Shown here: positions 35,560-43,718 of the stretch, piece by piece | How positions within the stretch are numbered: the stretch's first letter is position 1 | How the letters are laid out: each line of letters opens with the position of its first letter | Assembly: GCF_007970805.1 (NCBI RefSeq) | Contig: NZ_CP042433.1 | Coordinates: 3,782,001-3,846,000 of the forward strand | Direction of reading: 5' to 3' | Length of the DNA stretch: 64,000 nucleotides | Source of the DNA: Flavisolibacter ginsenosidimutans | Lineage (GTDB): Bacteria; Bacteroidota; Bacteroidia; Chitinophagales; Chitinophagaceae | Made by a program: the position numbers and the translations under genes | The notes under the pieces: model-generated | What the model saw: the letters and a program-made list of their open reading frames with translations, nothing else | Told to the model about the DNA's origin: nothing | Database searches by the model: none

Positions 35560-37386
35560 ATGAACAACGACCAGACAATACACGTGCACCAGGGAGCGGA
35601 AGGTACCCATGAAGTGCTTGGCAATGGTCACGGAAATGGCCATGATCACCATCACAAGCAGAGTTTTATTACAAAATATATTTTCAGCCAGGACCATAAA
35701 GTCATCGGCAAACAGTTTTTGATTACGGGCATTATCTGGGCCATTATCGGTGCCCTGTTTTCCGTACTGTTCCGTCTTCAATTAGGTTTTCCCGATGAAA
35801 GCTTTCCCATTCTCGAAACGGTTTTTGGAAAATGGGCGAAGGGTGGGCACATTGAGCCTGAGTTCTATTACGCATTGATCACGATGCACGGAACCATCCT
35901 TATCTTTTTTGTATTAACAGCCGGCCTTAGCGGAACCTTTGCAAACATTCTTATTCCCTTGCAGGTAGGTGCCCGCGACATGGCTTCGCCGCTGATGAAC
36001 ATGATGTCTTATTGGTTCTTTTTCCTGGCCAGTGTTGTAATGATTACTTCACTGTTCATCTCAACGGGTCCTGCCTCCGGCGGGTGGACGATGTATCCGC
36101 CGTTAAGTGCTTTAGGCCAAGCCAATATTGGTTCGAAACTGGGAACGGATTTGTGGCTCGTCTCAATGGCGTTGTTCGTTGTGCAGGGATTGTTGGGCAA
36201 CTTAAACTACATCACAACAATTTTGAACATGCGCACAAAAGGCATGAGCATGACGCGTATGCCGCTGACAATTTGGAGTCTGTTCTTTACAGCCATTCTG
36301 GGTGTACTTTCTTTCCCGGTATTGTTGTCGGGTTTCATTCTGCTGTTGTTCGATAGAAATTTAGGCACGTCGTTTTATTTAAGCGACATCTATGTAGCAG
36401 GGCAAGCTCTACCCAACGAAGGAGGCAGTCCTATCCTTTACCAACACTTGTTCTGGTTCTTGGGTCACCCCGAAGTATATATCGTTATCCTTCCTGCCAT
36501 GGGAATCGTGTCGGAAGTAATGAGCGTGAATTCAAGAAAACCCATTTTCGGTTACATGGCGATGGTTGGCTCTTTGTTCGCCATTTGCATCCTTGCCTTA
36601 CTGGTATGGGCGCACCACATGTTTGTTTCGGGCATGAATCCGTTCTTGGGATCTGTGTTCGTGCTCTTAACGTTATTGATTGCTATTCCGTCGGCAATCA
36701 AAGTATTTAACTGGCTTACCACCATCTGGCGGGGCAACATACGATTTACACCCGCAATGCTTTTCTGTCTCGGATTTGTGAGTGTATTTATATCGGGCGG
36801 ATTAACGGGTATCTGGATGGGAAACTCTACGATTGACATTCACATCCACGACACTTATTTCATCATTGCACACTTTCACCTCGTAATGGGAGTGGCGGCG
36901 TTCTTTGGCATGTTCGCGGGTGTTTACCACTGGTTCCCCAAAATGTTTGGACGCTATTTAAACAACACGTTAGGTTACATCCATTTTTGGGTAAGCATGG
37001 CGGGTGCATACCTGATCTTTTGGCCTATGCACTACATGGGTTTGGCCGGCGTGCCGCGCCGCTATTTGGATTTCACCCTGTGGAAGTCTTTCAATCAGTT
37101 TGCAGACCTCAACAAAATGATCTCCGTCGTTACCATCATTGTCTTTGCGGTGAACCTTATGTTCGTATTCAACTTCTTCTATTCCATTTTTAAAGGCAGA
37201 AAAGTACGTACGTTAAATCCTTGGGGTGCAACGACGCTGGAGTGGACAACGCCCATCAATCCAGGCCACGGGAACTGGGTAGGTGAAATTCCGGAAGTGC
37301 ACCGCTGGCCTTATGATTATGCCAAAGATGGTCGCGACTTTATTCCGCAAACCGAGCCATTGAACCCGAACGAATCGAAACACTGA
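35560..37386 (+). CDS. coxA: Cytochrome c oxidase subunit I
   Basis: The 608-residue, 12-helix heme-copper oxidase subunit carries the expected ligands: MHGTILIFFVLTAGLSG (low-spin heme His), HPEVYIVILPAMG (CuB His and cross-linked Tyr), WAHHMF (two CuB His) and HDTYFIIAHFHLVMG (heme a3 and heme a His). The Lys of the K-channel is in NSRKPIFGYMAM. It reduces O2 to water and pumps protons. The N-terminus is His/Gly-rich (HGNGHDHHHKQ, about residues 21-33), with possible metal binding. It follows coxB after 48 bp. Confidence 0.95.
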   Translation: MNNDQTIHVHQGAEGTHEVLGNGHGNGHDHHHKQSFITKYIFSQDHKVIGKQFLITGIIWAIIGALFSVLFRLQLGFPDESFPILETVFGKWAKGGHIEPEFYYALITMHGTILIFFVLTAGLSGTFANILIPLQVGARDMASPLMNMMSYWFFFLASVVMITSLFISTGPASGGWTMYPPLSALGQANIGSKLGTDLWLVSMALFVVQGLLGNLNYITTILNMRTKGMSMTRMPLTIWSLFFTAILGVLSFPVLLSGFILLLFDRNLGTSFYLSDIYVAGQALPNEGGSPILYQHLFWFLGHPEVYIVILPAMGIVSEVMSVNSRKPIFGYMAMVGSLFAICILALLVWAHHMFVSGMNPFLGSVFVLLTLLIAIPSAIKVFNWLTTIWRGNIRFTPAMLFCLGFVSVFISGGLTGIWMGNSTIDIHIHDTYFIIAHFHLVMGVAAFFGMFAGVYHWFPKMFGRYLNNTLGYIHFWVSMAGAYLIFWPMHYMGLAGVPRRYLDFTLWKSFNQFADLNKMISVVTIIVFAVNLMFVFNFFYSIFKGRKVRTLNPWGATTLEWTTPINPGHGNWVGEIPEVHRWPYDYAKDGRDFIPQTEPLNPNESKH

Positions 37387-37456
37387 TAAACGTGGAAATG
37401 AGGAGATACGAAGGTGTGCAGATAGGACAATTCAATAAAAGTTATTTGAGATAGTT

Positions 37457-38404
37457 TTGTTTGCAACGCAAAAAAAGAATTTGAAAGACGAAGCAAACAA
37501 GGCAAAGAACAGCAGGCTGCGGGATTATCTGCAGCTTACGAAGCCATCGTTAACCATTATGGTTGTGTTTTCCAGCGTGATTAGTTACTTGCTGGCGCCA
37601 AAAGTGGTGGAATACGATTGGCTGATGATTGCTCTTTTATTTGTGGGAGGTTATTGCGTAACGGGAAGCGCTAACGCAATGAACCAGGTTGTTGAAAAAG
37701 ATACGGATGCTATGATGAAACGTACGGCAAGCCGGCCCGTAGCATCCGGTAGAATGAGCGTGAAGGAAGGATGGATCTTTTCAATTGTCGTTGGTGTTGT
37801 CGGCGTGTTTTTGCTGACGTATTTCTTCAACCCGTTAAGTGGAATGCTGGCTGCTTTTAGCCTCTTTCTTTATGCGTTTGTGTATACACCGCTAAAGAAA
37901 GTAAGTGCCATTGCAGTGTTGATGGGAGCTGTGCCGGGCGCCTTGCCTTGCCTCATTGGCTGGGCGGCTGGAAATGACGCGGTATTTGGTTACGGCGAAG
38001 TAAAAAACTGGGGTGGATGGGTTTTGTTCTTTTTACAATTCTTGTGGCAGTTTCCGCATTTTTGGGCCATTGCCTGGATAGCGCACAAAGACTATTCGGG
38101 AGCAGGGTTCCGTTTACTGCCGGCAGAGAAAGGACCAACAAAGTTTACGGCCATTCAAACGGTGATGTATGCAGTTTTGCTGATTCCTGTTTGCGTGCTG
38201 CCTTACGTGATTGAACTAACGGAGTTCGGCACAACGAAAGGCAAAGTCTGTTTGGTTTTGGTGATGTTGGCTAATTTGTTTTTGGTAGGACAATGCGTTC
38301 GTTTGTACCGTGAGATGAATGCGAAAGCAGCAAGACGGGTAATGTTCAGCAGCTATATTTATTTGCCCATTGTTTTGCTTGCTTTCCTGGCAAGTAAAAC
38401 ATAG
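37457..38404 (+). CDS. ctaB: Protoheme IX farnesyltransferase (heme O synthase)
   Basis: This UbiA-family prenyltransferase converts heme B to heme O for the aa3 oxidase. NAMNQVVEKDTDAMMKRT, followed by ASRPVASGRMS (about residues 75-104), is the prenyl-diphosphate/Mg binding site, and nine membrane helices are predicted. No ATG lies before the conserved start (RLRDYLQLTKPS), so translation begins at TTG 37457 or TTG 37481; the second avoids a TAGTTTTG element. Heme A synthase (ctaA) is not in the window and must be elsewhere for an a-type oxidase. Confidence 0.92.
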   Translation: MFATQKKNLKDEANKAKNSRLRDYLQLTKPSLTIMVVFSSVISYLLAPKVVEYDWLMIALLFVGGYCVTGSANAMNQVVEKDTDAMMKRTASRPVASGRMSVKEGWIFSIVVGVVGVFLLTYFFNPLSGMLAAFSLFLYAFVYTPLKKVSAIAVLMGAVPGALPCLIGWAAGNDAVFGYGEVKNWGGWVLFFLQFLWQFPHFWAIAWIAHKDYSGAGFRLLPAEKGPTKFTAIQTVMYAVLLIPVCVLPYVIELTEFGTTKGKVCLVLVMLANLFLVGQCVRLYREMNAKAARRVMFSSYIYLPIVLLAFLASKT

Positions 38405-38439
38405 ATAAACATATTCGTTCATAAAGAAATCGTGTTACA

Positions 38440-39006
38440 GTGACAGTGAGTACAGAACAAAGAAATAAAATTCATCCACACAAGTTTACCTTGTGGGTTG
38501 CCATTGCCAGCATTGTAATGATGTTTGCGGGGTTGACCAGTGCGTACATTGTAAAAAGCGGGCAGGCCGGCTGGCACGAAGTAAAAACGCCTACTATTTT
38601 CATCGTGTCAACGGCAACGCTGTTTATAAGCAGCATTACCATTCAGGCCGCTCTCCGAAGCTTTAAGCAAAAAGCAATGGCGGCCTACCGCAGTTTACTG
38701 CTGGTAACCTTGGTGCTGGGGCTTGCGTTTGTGGTAATGCAGTGGAAAGGATTTAATTGGCTTTGGGATCACGGCGTGCATTTTCAGGGCGCATCGGGAG
38801 CCGGACAGTTTTTGTACATCATTTTCGGCTTGCACGCATTACACGTGGTAGGAGGAGTGGTCGCTCTCATTGTATTGCTGTTGCGGCAATATGTTGGAAA
38901 CGTGCGAACCTACAATGCAACACCCATCGAAATCATGAGCACCTACTGGCATTTTGTGGACTTGCTCTGGATTTATTTGGTGGTGTTTTTTATTTGGATC
39001 GGATAA
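38440..39006 (+). CDS. coxC: Heme-copper oxidase subunit III, first copy (short)
   Basis: The protein of 188 residues begins with GTG 38440 (or GTG 38446). It has five predicted helices. HPHKFTLWVAIASIVMMFAGLTSAY is the usual start of Bacteroidota CoxIII, and WHFVDLLWIYLVVFFIW near the end is the family signature. Subunit III stabilises the oxidase and is thought to guide O2 and protons. A second, longer subunit III gene follows after a 160-bp repeat-filled gap. Confidence 0.9.
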   Translation: MTVSTEQRNKIHPHKFTLWVAIASIVMMFAGLTSAYIVKSGQAGWHEVKTPTIFIVSTATLFISSITIQAALRSFKQKAMAAYRSLLLVTLVLGLAFVVMQWKGFNWLWDHGVHFQGASGAGQFLYIIFGLHALHVVGGVVALIVLLLRQYVGNVRTYNATPIEIMSTYWHFVDLLWIYLVVFFIWIG

Positions 39007-39008
39007 AA

Positions 39009-39161
39009 GGTTTGTGGTTTAGGGTTTGTAGTTTGTGGTTAGGCGTATTAACTACAAACACTTTTTTCAAACCACAAACATTAAGGAAAAGAAAATTATA
39101 GAAAAGCAGGTTTGTTGAGCGGTAAGCAAAACCACAAACCACGAACTACAAACTACAAACT
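39009..39161. repeat. Word-type inverted repeats between the two subunit III genes
   Basis: The left arm 39009-39042 is built of GTTTGTGGTTT and GTTTGTAGTTT words. The right arm 39130-39161 is built of AACCACAAACC and AACTACAAACT words, the complement. A third block at 39051-39080 repeats AACTACAAAC and AACCACAAAC. The arms can fold into alternative long hairpins inside the operon. Confidence 0.65.
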
Positions 39162-39166
39162 CAATT

Positions 39167-40048
39167 ATGGCAACTGCTGCGGCAACAAGAACAAATTGGT
39201 GGAACGGAGGAAGAAGCCCGTTCAACGTGGAGTACGGCAAGCTGATGATGTGGTACTTTTTAATTAGCGATGCGTTCACTTTTGGCGCACTTCTGATTTC
39301 GTACGGCACCATTCGTTTCTCGCAAAACTATTGGGCCAACCCAAATGAAGTTTTTAACGCCTTCCCCGGCGCGGGACATACCAATCTGCCACTTGCGTTT
39401 GTGAGCTTGATGACCTTTATTTTGATCATGAGCTCCGTGACCATGGTGCTTGCTGTGCACGAGGGACATCACAACAACAAAAAAGGAGTGATCAAATGGT
39501 TGGCCTGGACCATTGTTGGCGGCATCGCTTTCTTGAGTTGCCAGGCTTGGGAATGGACGCACTTAATCACCGGCGAACACGCCGTGTTGGTTGACGGCCA
39601 TTTATCCGTCATGGGTCAAACAGTAACACACAACCCATGGGGACCTCACGTTAGTGCAGCGCAGGTTGCAGCCGCACTGCCAGGCACGCCACACGATGTT
39701 TTGGTTCAATTAGCGCACGGTGCAAACCACACAATGAGCCACGAGCAACTGGAAGCGATGCAATCGCCTCAGTTGATGGACATGGTTAACAAAGCCGTTT
39801 CCGCAGGCGAAATGCACGTGCAGGAACCCGGGCCAAAAGCTTACGGCGGATACTTTTATGCCATTACAGGTTTTCACGGTTTTCACGTAACATCGGGTGT
39901 TATCATTAACATCATTATGCTGCTGATGACGGTGAACGGCGTTTTTGATAAACGCGGTCATTACCTGATGATTGAAAAAGCTGGCCTGTACTGGCACTTT
40001 GTGGACTTGGTTTGGGTATTTGTGTTTCTCTGTTTCTATCTTATTTAA
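39167..40048 (+). CDS. coxC: Cytochrome c oxidase subunit III, second copy (long)
   Basis: The 293-residue protein has the CoxIII fold: NVEYGKLMMWYFLISDAFTFGALL near the N-terminus (split over residues about 20-43), FLSCQAWEWTHL, and the C-terminal signature WHFVDLVWVFVFLCFYL. Between helices it carries a roughly 85-residue hydrophilic loop (about residues 128-215) rich in His, Ala and Glu, such as HGANHTMSHEQLEAM. This is longer than in the standard subunit. It is a paralogue of the preceding short subunit, and the two copies may occupy different positions or work as alternates. Confidence 0.9.
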   Translation: MATAAATRTNWWNGGRSPFNVEYGKLMMWYFLISDAFTFGALLISYGTIRFSQNYWANPNEVFNAFPGAGHTNLPLAFVSLMTFILIMSSVTMVLAVHEGHHNNKKGVIKWLAWTIVGGIAFLSCQAWEWTHLITGEHAVLVDGHLSVMGQTVTHNPWGPHVSAAQVAAALPGTPHDVLVQLAHGANHTMSHEQLEAMQSPQLMDMVNKAVSAGEMHVQEPGPKAYGGYFYAITGFHGFHVTSGVIINIIMLLMTVNGVFDKRGHYLMIEKAGLYWHFVDLVWVFVFLCFYLI

Positions 40049-40070
40049 TCAAAACAATTAAGCGTTTACA

Positions 40071-40517
40071 ATGGATCAACATCATAGCGAATCGGCAGAA
40101 ATCACCTTTCACCACGAGCCGGCAACGGGAACGAAGCGCATCTGGAAAACGTTTTGGATACTGCTGGTCATTACGATCATCGAATTAAGCCTGGGCCTGA
40201 CTATGTACGTCCTTCACGATTTATCAATAGGAATGGTGCTTTTAATCAAAGGTGTCATTGTGATTTTATCGTTGGCGAAAGCCTTTTACATTGTAAGCAT
40301 TTTTATGCACCTCGGCGATGAATTGCGCAACATGATCATGACCGTCGTGGTGCCGCTCATGCTTTTTGTATGGTTCATAGGCGCCTTTTTATGGGATGGC
40401 AACGCTTTCCGTACCATTCGCAACCGTTATGATAAAAGCTTTCAGGAGCAATACGAGCACAAAGGCGTTCAACCGCCTGCCGTAAAACAAGACACAGCCG
40501 TTCATCCGTTGCATTGA
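40071..40517 (+). CDS. coxD: Cytochrome c oxidase subunit IV family protein
   Basis: The 148-residue protein has three membrane helices (about residues 25-47, 53-78 and 89-110) and the subunit IV layout found at the end of Bacteroidota aa3 operons. KAFYIVSIFMHLGDELRNM is the conserved segment, with the His near the second helix. It probably supports assembly or stability of the oxidase and contains no cofactor. It starts 22 bp after subunit III, and a strong terminator follows 104 bp downstream, so it is the last gene of the main operon. Confidence 0.88.
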   Translation: MDQHHSESAEITFHHEPATGTKRIWKTFWILLVITIIELSLGLTMYVLHDLSIGMVLLIKGVIVILSLAKAFYIVSIFMHLGDELRNMIMTVVVPLMLFVWFIGAFLWDGNAFRTIRNRYDKSFQEQYEHKGVQPPAVKQDTAVHPLH

Positions 40518-40621
40518 TCACAAATTGCCGGGATTAGGAAATGATTGTCAGGATGCTTTATGCCAAAAACCTCACCACAGGGAATAGAGCATAAGCTTTT
40601 GTTAGAGTCCCTTAAATAGCT

Positions 40622-40654
40622 AAACCGCCGCTTATTTTTGCGGCGGTTTCTTTT
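40622..40654 (+). terminator. Terminator of the respiratory operon
   Basis: AAACCGCCGC (40622-40631) pairs perfectly with GCGGCGGTTT (40640-40649), 8-base loop, followed by CTTTTT. It separates the oxidase structural genes from the SCO-DUF420 pair. Confidence 0.9.
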
Positions 40655-40793
40655 TGGCTACGGATTAGCGGGATTTGGGAAAGATTGTCGGGGTTTTAAA
40701 TCAGTGCTTTCGCGACGACATGTTTTTTTAGTAACCAAACGGTTGAGGAAGTCATCCCAATCATCCTTAAAATAGTCCTGAACATCCGCGATT

Positions 40794-41615
40794 ATGAACA
40801 AAACAGCTTTATACGGTTTATTGATTGGCGTGTTTATACCGGTGATGGCTTATTTCGTTATGAAGTTTATTCCCGTAAACGAAATGCCGCACCGGCTGTT
40901 TGTTGACAGCATCGAAACCAAAATTGAAGGCGGCAAAGAAACGATGGACACAATCTGGCACAAGGTGCCCGACTTCACACTTACCAATCAATTGGGGCAA
41001 AAGGTTTCCTGGAAAGATTTGAAAGGGAAAATCGTTGTGGCCGATTTCTTTTTTACCCGTTGCCCGGTGATTTGCCCGCAAATGACCCGCAACATGAAAC
41101 GCTTGCAGGACGCTGTGAAGAACAACAACAAAGCAGGCAGCCGCGACGCTGACTTTGTGCAATTCATCTCCTTCTCCGTTGACCCCACACACGACAGCGT
41201 ACCGGAATTAAAAAAATTTGCCGACCGTTTTCAGATCAACCCGGAAAACTGGTGGCTACTTACCGGCGATAAAAAGCAGATTTACGACCTTGCCCTTAAC
41301 GGCATGAAACTGGGCATTGACACAACCGAAGTGGATACGGCTTTCATTCACCCGCAAAAATTTGTGCTCATCGACAAAGACCGTGTGCTGCGTTCGCGGC
41401 GCGATGAATTTGGCAACGTGCGGTTGTACAACGGTCTTGACTCAAACGACGTAAAGAACATTGCCGAAGACATCATTCTACTTTCACTGGAAAAAGACAA
41501 GCACAAAAAGTTTCCCTTGGTAGATGAACTTCCACTGATTGGCGTCGTGATGGGCATTGCCGTGATACTGATAACCTTGATGATGGTGCTGTTTAAAAAG
41601 AAGCAAAACCTATGA
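40794..41615 (+). CDS. SCO family copper chaperone of cytochrome oxidase
   Basis: The 273-residue protein has an N-terminal membrane anchor (about residues 4-24) and a thioredoxin-fold domain with the SCO copper site: CPVICP (CX3C) near residue 91 and the distal His in DTAFIHPQKFVLID near residue 184. A second hydrophobic helix is at the C-terminus (IGVVMGIAVILITLMMVLF), unusual because SCO proteins normally have one anchor. SCO delivers copper to, or reduces, the CuA site of subunit II. It overlaps the DUF420 gene by 4 bp (ATGA). Confidence 0.92.
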   Translation: MNKTALYGLLIGVFIPVMAYFVMKFIPVNEMPHRLFVDSIETKIEGGKETMDTIWHKVPDFTLTNQLGQKVSWKDLKGKIVVADFFFTRCPVICPQMTRNMKRLQDAVKNNNKAGSRDADFVQFISFSVDPTHDSVPELKKFADRFQINPENWWLLTGDKKQIYDLALNGMKLGIDTTEVDTAFIHPQKFVLIDKDRVLRSRRDEFGNVRLYNGLDSNDVKNIAEDIILLSLEKDKHKKFPLVDELPLIGVVMGIAVILITLMMVLFKKKQNL

Positions 41616-42190
41616 ACCTGACATTGCAGAAGAACGATAGAAAAGCAAGGATGTTGATCGTTGCGTTCAGCGTGGTTATTTTTTTAGCGGTTACCGTTTT
41701 GGAAAGAGTGACACTAAACGTGAATCTTGGTTTTGATCCGCACGTGCTGGCGCTGGTGAATGCGGTAATCAATTCAATCGTTTCTGTTTTGTTGCTGGCC
41801 GGATTGATTGCCGCGAAAAGAGGCGCTTATCAAACGCACAAAAACATCATGCTCTCGGCCATTATTTTGTCGGTAATCTTTCTTGTTACCTACATCGCCC
41901 ATCATCTGTTTGCCGGCTCTACGTTGTACGGAGATTTGGACAAGAACGGCAAAGTAGATGCGGCTGAAATCATTGCTGCGGGCGGCATGCGAACCGTTTA
42001 CCGCATCTTGTTAAGCACACACATCTTGCTTGCCGGCATTTCGCTGCCTTTCATTTTGTTCACAGCTTATCGTGCTTTAATAAATGAAAACGCCAAGCAT
42101 CGCAAGCTGGCAAAAATAACCTGGCCGCTGTGGTTTTACGTAGCGGTAACCGGCCCGATTGTTTACTGGATGATCAGCCGTTATTATTGA
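41612..42190 (+). CDS. DUF420 membrane protein with EF-hand-like loop
   Basis: The 192-residue protein has five membrane helices. DUF420 members (YozB-type) are encoded next to heme-copper oxidase genes and are probably assembly factors. Between helices 3 and 4 lies a loop with DLDKNGKVDAAE (about residues 109-120), which fits the EF-hand/dockerin calcium loop pattern DxDxNGxxDxxE. This should face the periplasm. The 4-bp ATGA overlap with SCO supports a joint role in oxidase assembly. It is convergent with the PPC lipoprotein and overlaps it by 7 bp. Confidence 0.85.
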   Translation: MNLTLQKNDRKARMLIVAFSVVIFLAVTVLERVTLNVNLGFDPHVLALVNAVINSIVSVLLLAGLIAAKRGAYQTHKNIMLSAIILSVIFLVTYIAHHLFAGSTLYGDLDKNGKVDAAEIIAAGGMRTVYRILLSTHILLAGISLPFILFTAYRALINENAKHRKLAKITWPLWFYVAVTGPIVYWMISRYY

Positions 42191-42642
42191 TTCCTATTTT
42201 TAATTTGTAATTCTTTCCACGGTGTGCTTCCGTCTTTTTCGCGGGTAAATTCAAAAGCATCATCTTCCTGCAAAACAATTTCAGCGGTGGTGTAAACAAC
42301 GTTGCTGTCGAGCAGGTGACCGCCGATTGTTTTGCCGGTGCTGTCGCTGATGCTCAAATGCAGATGTGAACCGTTTGTTGATACCGTTCCTACTAAACTT
42401 ACAATTTCAAAATGACCGTCACCCGATGAGCCATTGGGTTGGTTGGCAAACCGGATGTTGTAATGCGTCAGGCTTCCTGCGCAAGTAGCAATCCATCCGG
42501 CTTTTATGTTTTGGGCTTTCACGTAGGCTTCAATTTCTTTCTTTAAATCAGCGCCGGGCTTTAAGCGAAGCGGATGCGTTTTAATCATGGATTGTTTACA
42601 GGATAAGATGAAAAAGGGCAAAAGCAGCAGAAAATATTTCAC
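42184..42642 (-). CDS. PPC (DUF296) domain protein with lipoprotein signal
   Basis: Translation from GTG 42642 gives MKYFLLLLPFFILSCKQ, a short lipoprotein signal with lipobox FILSC. The remaining 130 residues match the plant-and-prokaryote-conserved (PPC/DUF296) domain: LRLKPGADLKKEIEAYV, AGWIATCAGSLTHYNIRF, and the core GSHLHLSISDSTGKTIGGHLL with three His as in the metal site. PPC proteins in plants (AHL) bind DNA, but here the signal sends the domain out of the cytoplasm. Its function is therefore likely different, perhaps small-molecule or metal binding. Confidence 0.8.
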   Translation of the reverse strand: MKYFLLLLPFFILSCKQSMIKTHPLRLKPGADLKKEIEAYVKAQNIKAGWIATCAGSLTHYNIRFANQPNGSSGDGHFEIVSLVGTVSTNGSHLHLSISDSTGKTIGGHLLDSNVVYTTAEIVLQEDDAFEFTREKDGSTPWKELQIKNRNQ

Positions 42643-42752
42643 GGCGCAAACCTATTGAGTTTGCAGAAACCAACCGCAAGTTTGTTGAAACCAGAATACC
42701 CCATTTCGTTTTGCAAGGCGCGAATCCGCAGTTTTCATTAAGAGCTTTGAAA

Positions 42753-42760
42753 TAGATTTG
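42753..42760 (+). promoter_or_regulatory. Probable -7 element for the nuclease gene
   Basis: TAGATTTG matches TAnnTTTG exactly, 40 bases before the ATG at 42801. Upstream, GTTTTC (42731-42736) is a weak -33 candidate with a short spacer. Confidence 0.45.
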
Positions 42761-42800
42761 TAGTGGCAATAAGCACAAAGATTTCGCAACACAAACACAG

Positions 42801-43679
42801 ATGGCCATGAACGCAAAGCCAGATAAACAGTTCAGACAAACAACGAACAAAAACACAACGGTACTGATTGTTGTGTTCATTTTGTTATTGGTATTGTTGG
42901 CCATTCTTCTGTTCACCTGTCGTCAGCAAAAACTGTCAACGGGAAACAAATACAAACACGACAGCACGCTAAATGCGATGCAAATTCCCGCCGTAAAACC
43001 CGCCGATCAAATCATTGAACACACAGGCTATACGCTTTGCTTTGTGCCCAAGTACGAACAAGCTTCCTGGGTGGCTTACGTACTGCGCGGCAATCAACTT
43101 CAAGCAGCACATTTTGACCGCACCAACCAATTTATGACCGATCCCCTGGCAAAGCCGCATTCCGCCGATGACGAAGACTACGAAGCTTCAGGTTACGACC
43201 GCGGGCATTTGGCCTCGGCTGAAGACATGAGTTGGTCGGCAACAACGATGGCTGAATCGTTTTATTACAGTAACATGAGTCCGCAGGTGCCGGCCTTTAA
43301 CCGCGGCGTGTGGAAGCGTTTGGAAGAACTGGTGCGTTATTGGTCGTCGGCTTACGACAGTATTTACGTGGTAACCGGTCCTGTGCTTACGGATGGTTTG
43401 CCAACGATTGGTCACGATAACGTGGCGGTGCCGCAGTTTTATTACAAGGTTATTTTGGAATACAATCCGCAAGGTGTGCGGGGCATTGGCTTTGTGTTGC
43501 CCAACCAGGCTTCGGCCGCTACGCTAAAAAGTTTTGCCGTTTCCATTGACAGCGTCGAGCATTTAACCGGCCTCGATTTCTTTCCCAAGCTGCCGGATGA
43601 CGTGGAGGGAAAAGTTGAAAGCAATTTGGATGTGAACGATTGGTTGTGGACGCGAAAGAGAGCCAGGCAAGCACAATAA
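42801..43679 (+). CDS. DNA/RNA non-specific endonuclease (NUC1 family), membrane-anchored
   Basis: The 292-residue protein starts with a cytoplasmic tail and one membrane helix (about residues 23-42), so the catalytic domain lies outside the cytoplasm. The beta-beta-alpha metal motif is present: SGYDRGHLASAEDMSWS (His at about 134) and SNMSPQVPAFNRGVWKRLE with the metal-binding Asn in NRG. The family cleaves DNA and RNA with Mg or Mn and serves in nutrient scavenging or defence. An ATG at 42807 is an alternative start. No immunity protein is visible nearby. Confidence 0.9.
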   Translation: MAMNAKPDKQFRQTTNKNTTVLIVVFILLLVLLAILLFTCRQQKLSTGNKYKHDSTLNAMQIPAVKPADQIIEHTGYTLCFVPKYEQASWVAYVLRGNQLQAAHFDRTNQFMTDPLAKPHSADDEDYEASGYDRGHLASAEDMSWSATTMAESFYYSNMSPQVPAFNRGVWKRLEELVRYWSSAYDSIYVVTGPVLTDGLPTIGHDNVAVPQFYYKVILEYNPQGVRGIGFVLPNQASAATLKSFAVSIDSVEHLTGLDFFPKLPDDVEGKVESNLDVNDWLWTRKRARQAQ

Positions 43680-43718
43680 AGTGAAAGAGACCTGCCCTTC
43701 GTAAAGAATTCATCGGTA

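Noticed and set aside
39009..39161. Possible CRISPR-like array
   Set aside because: The repeated units are short, degenerate and in both orientations, with no constant repeat or unique spacers, and no cas genes are near.
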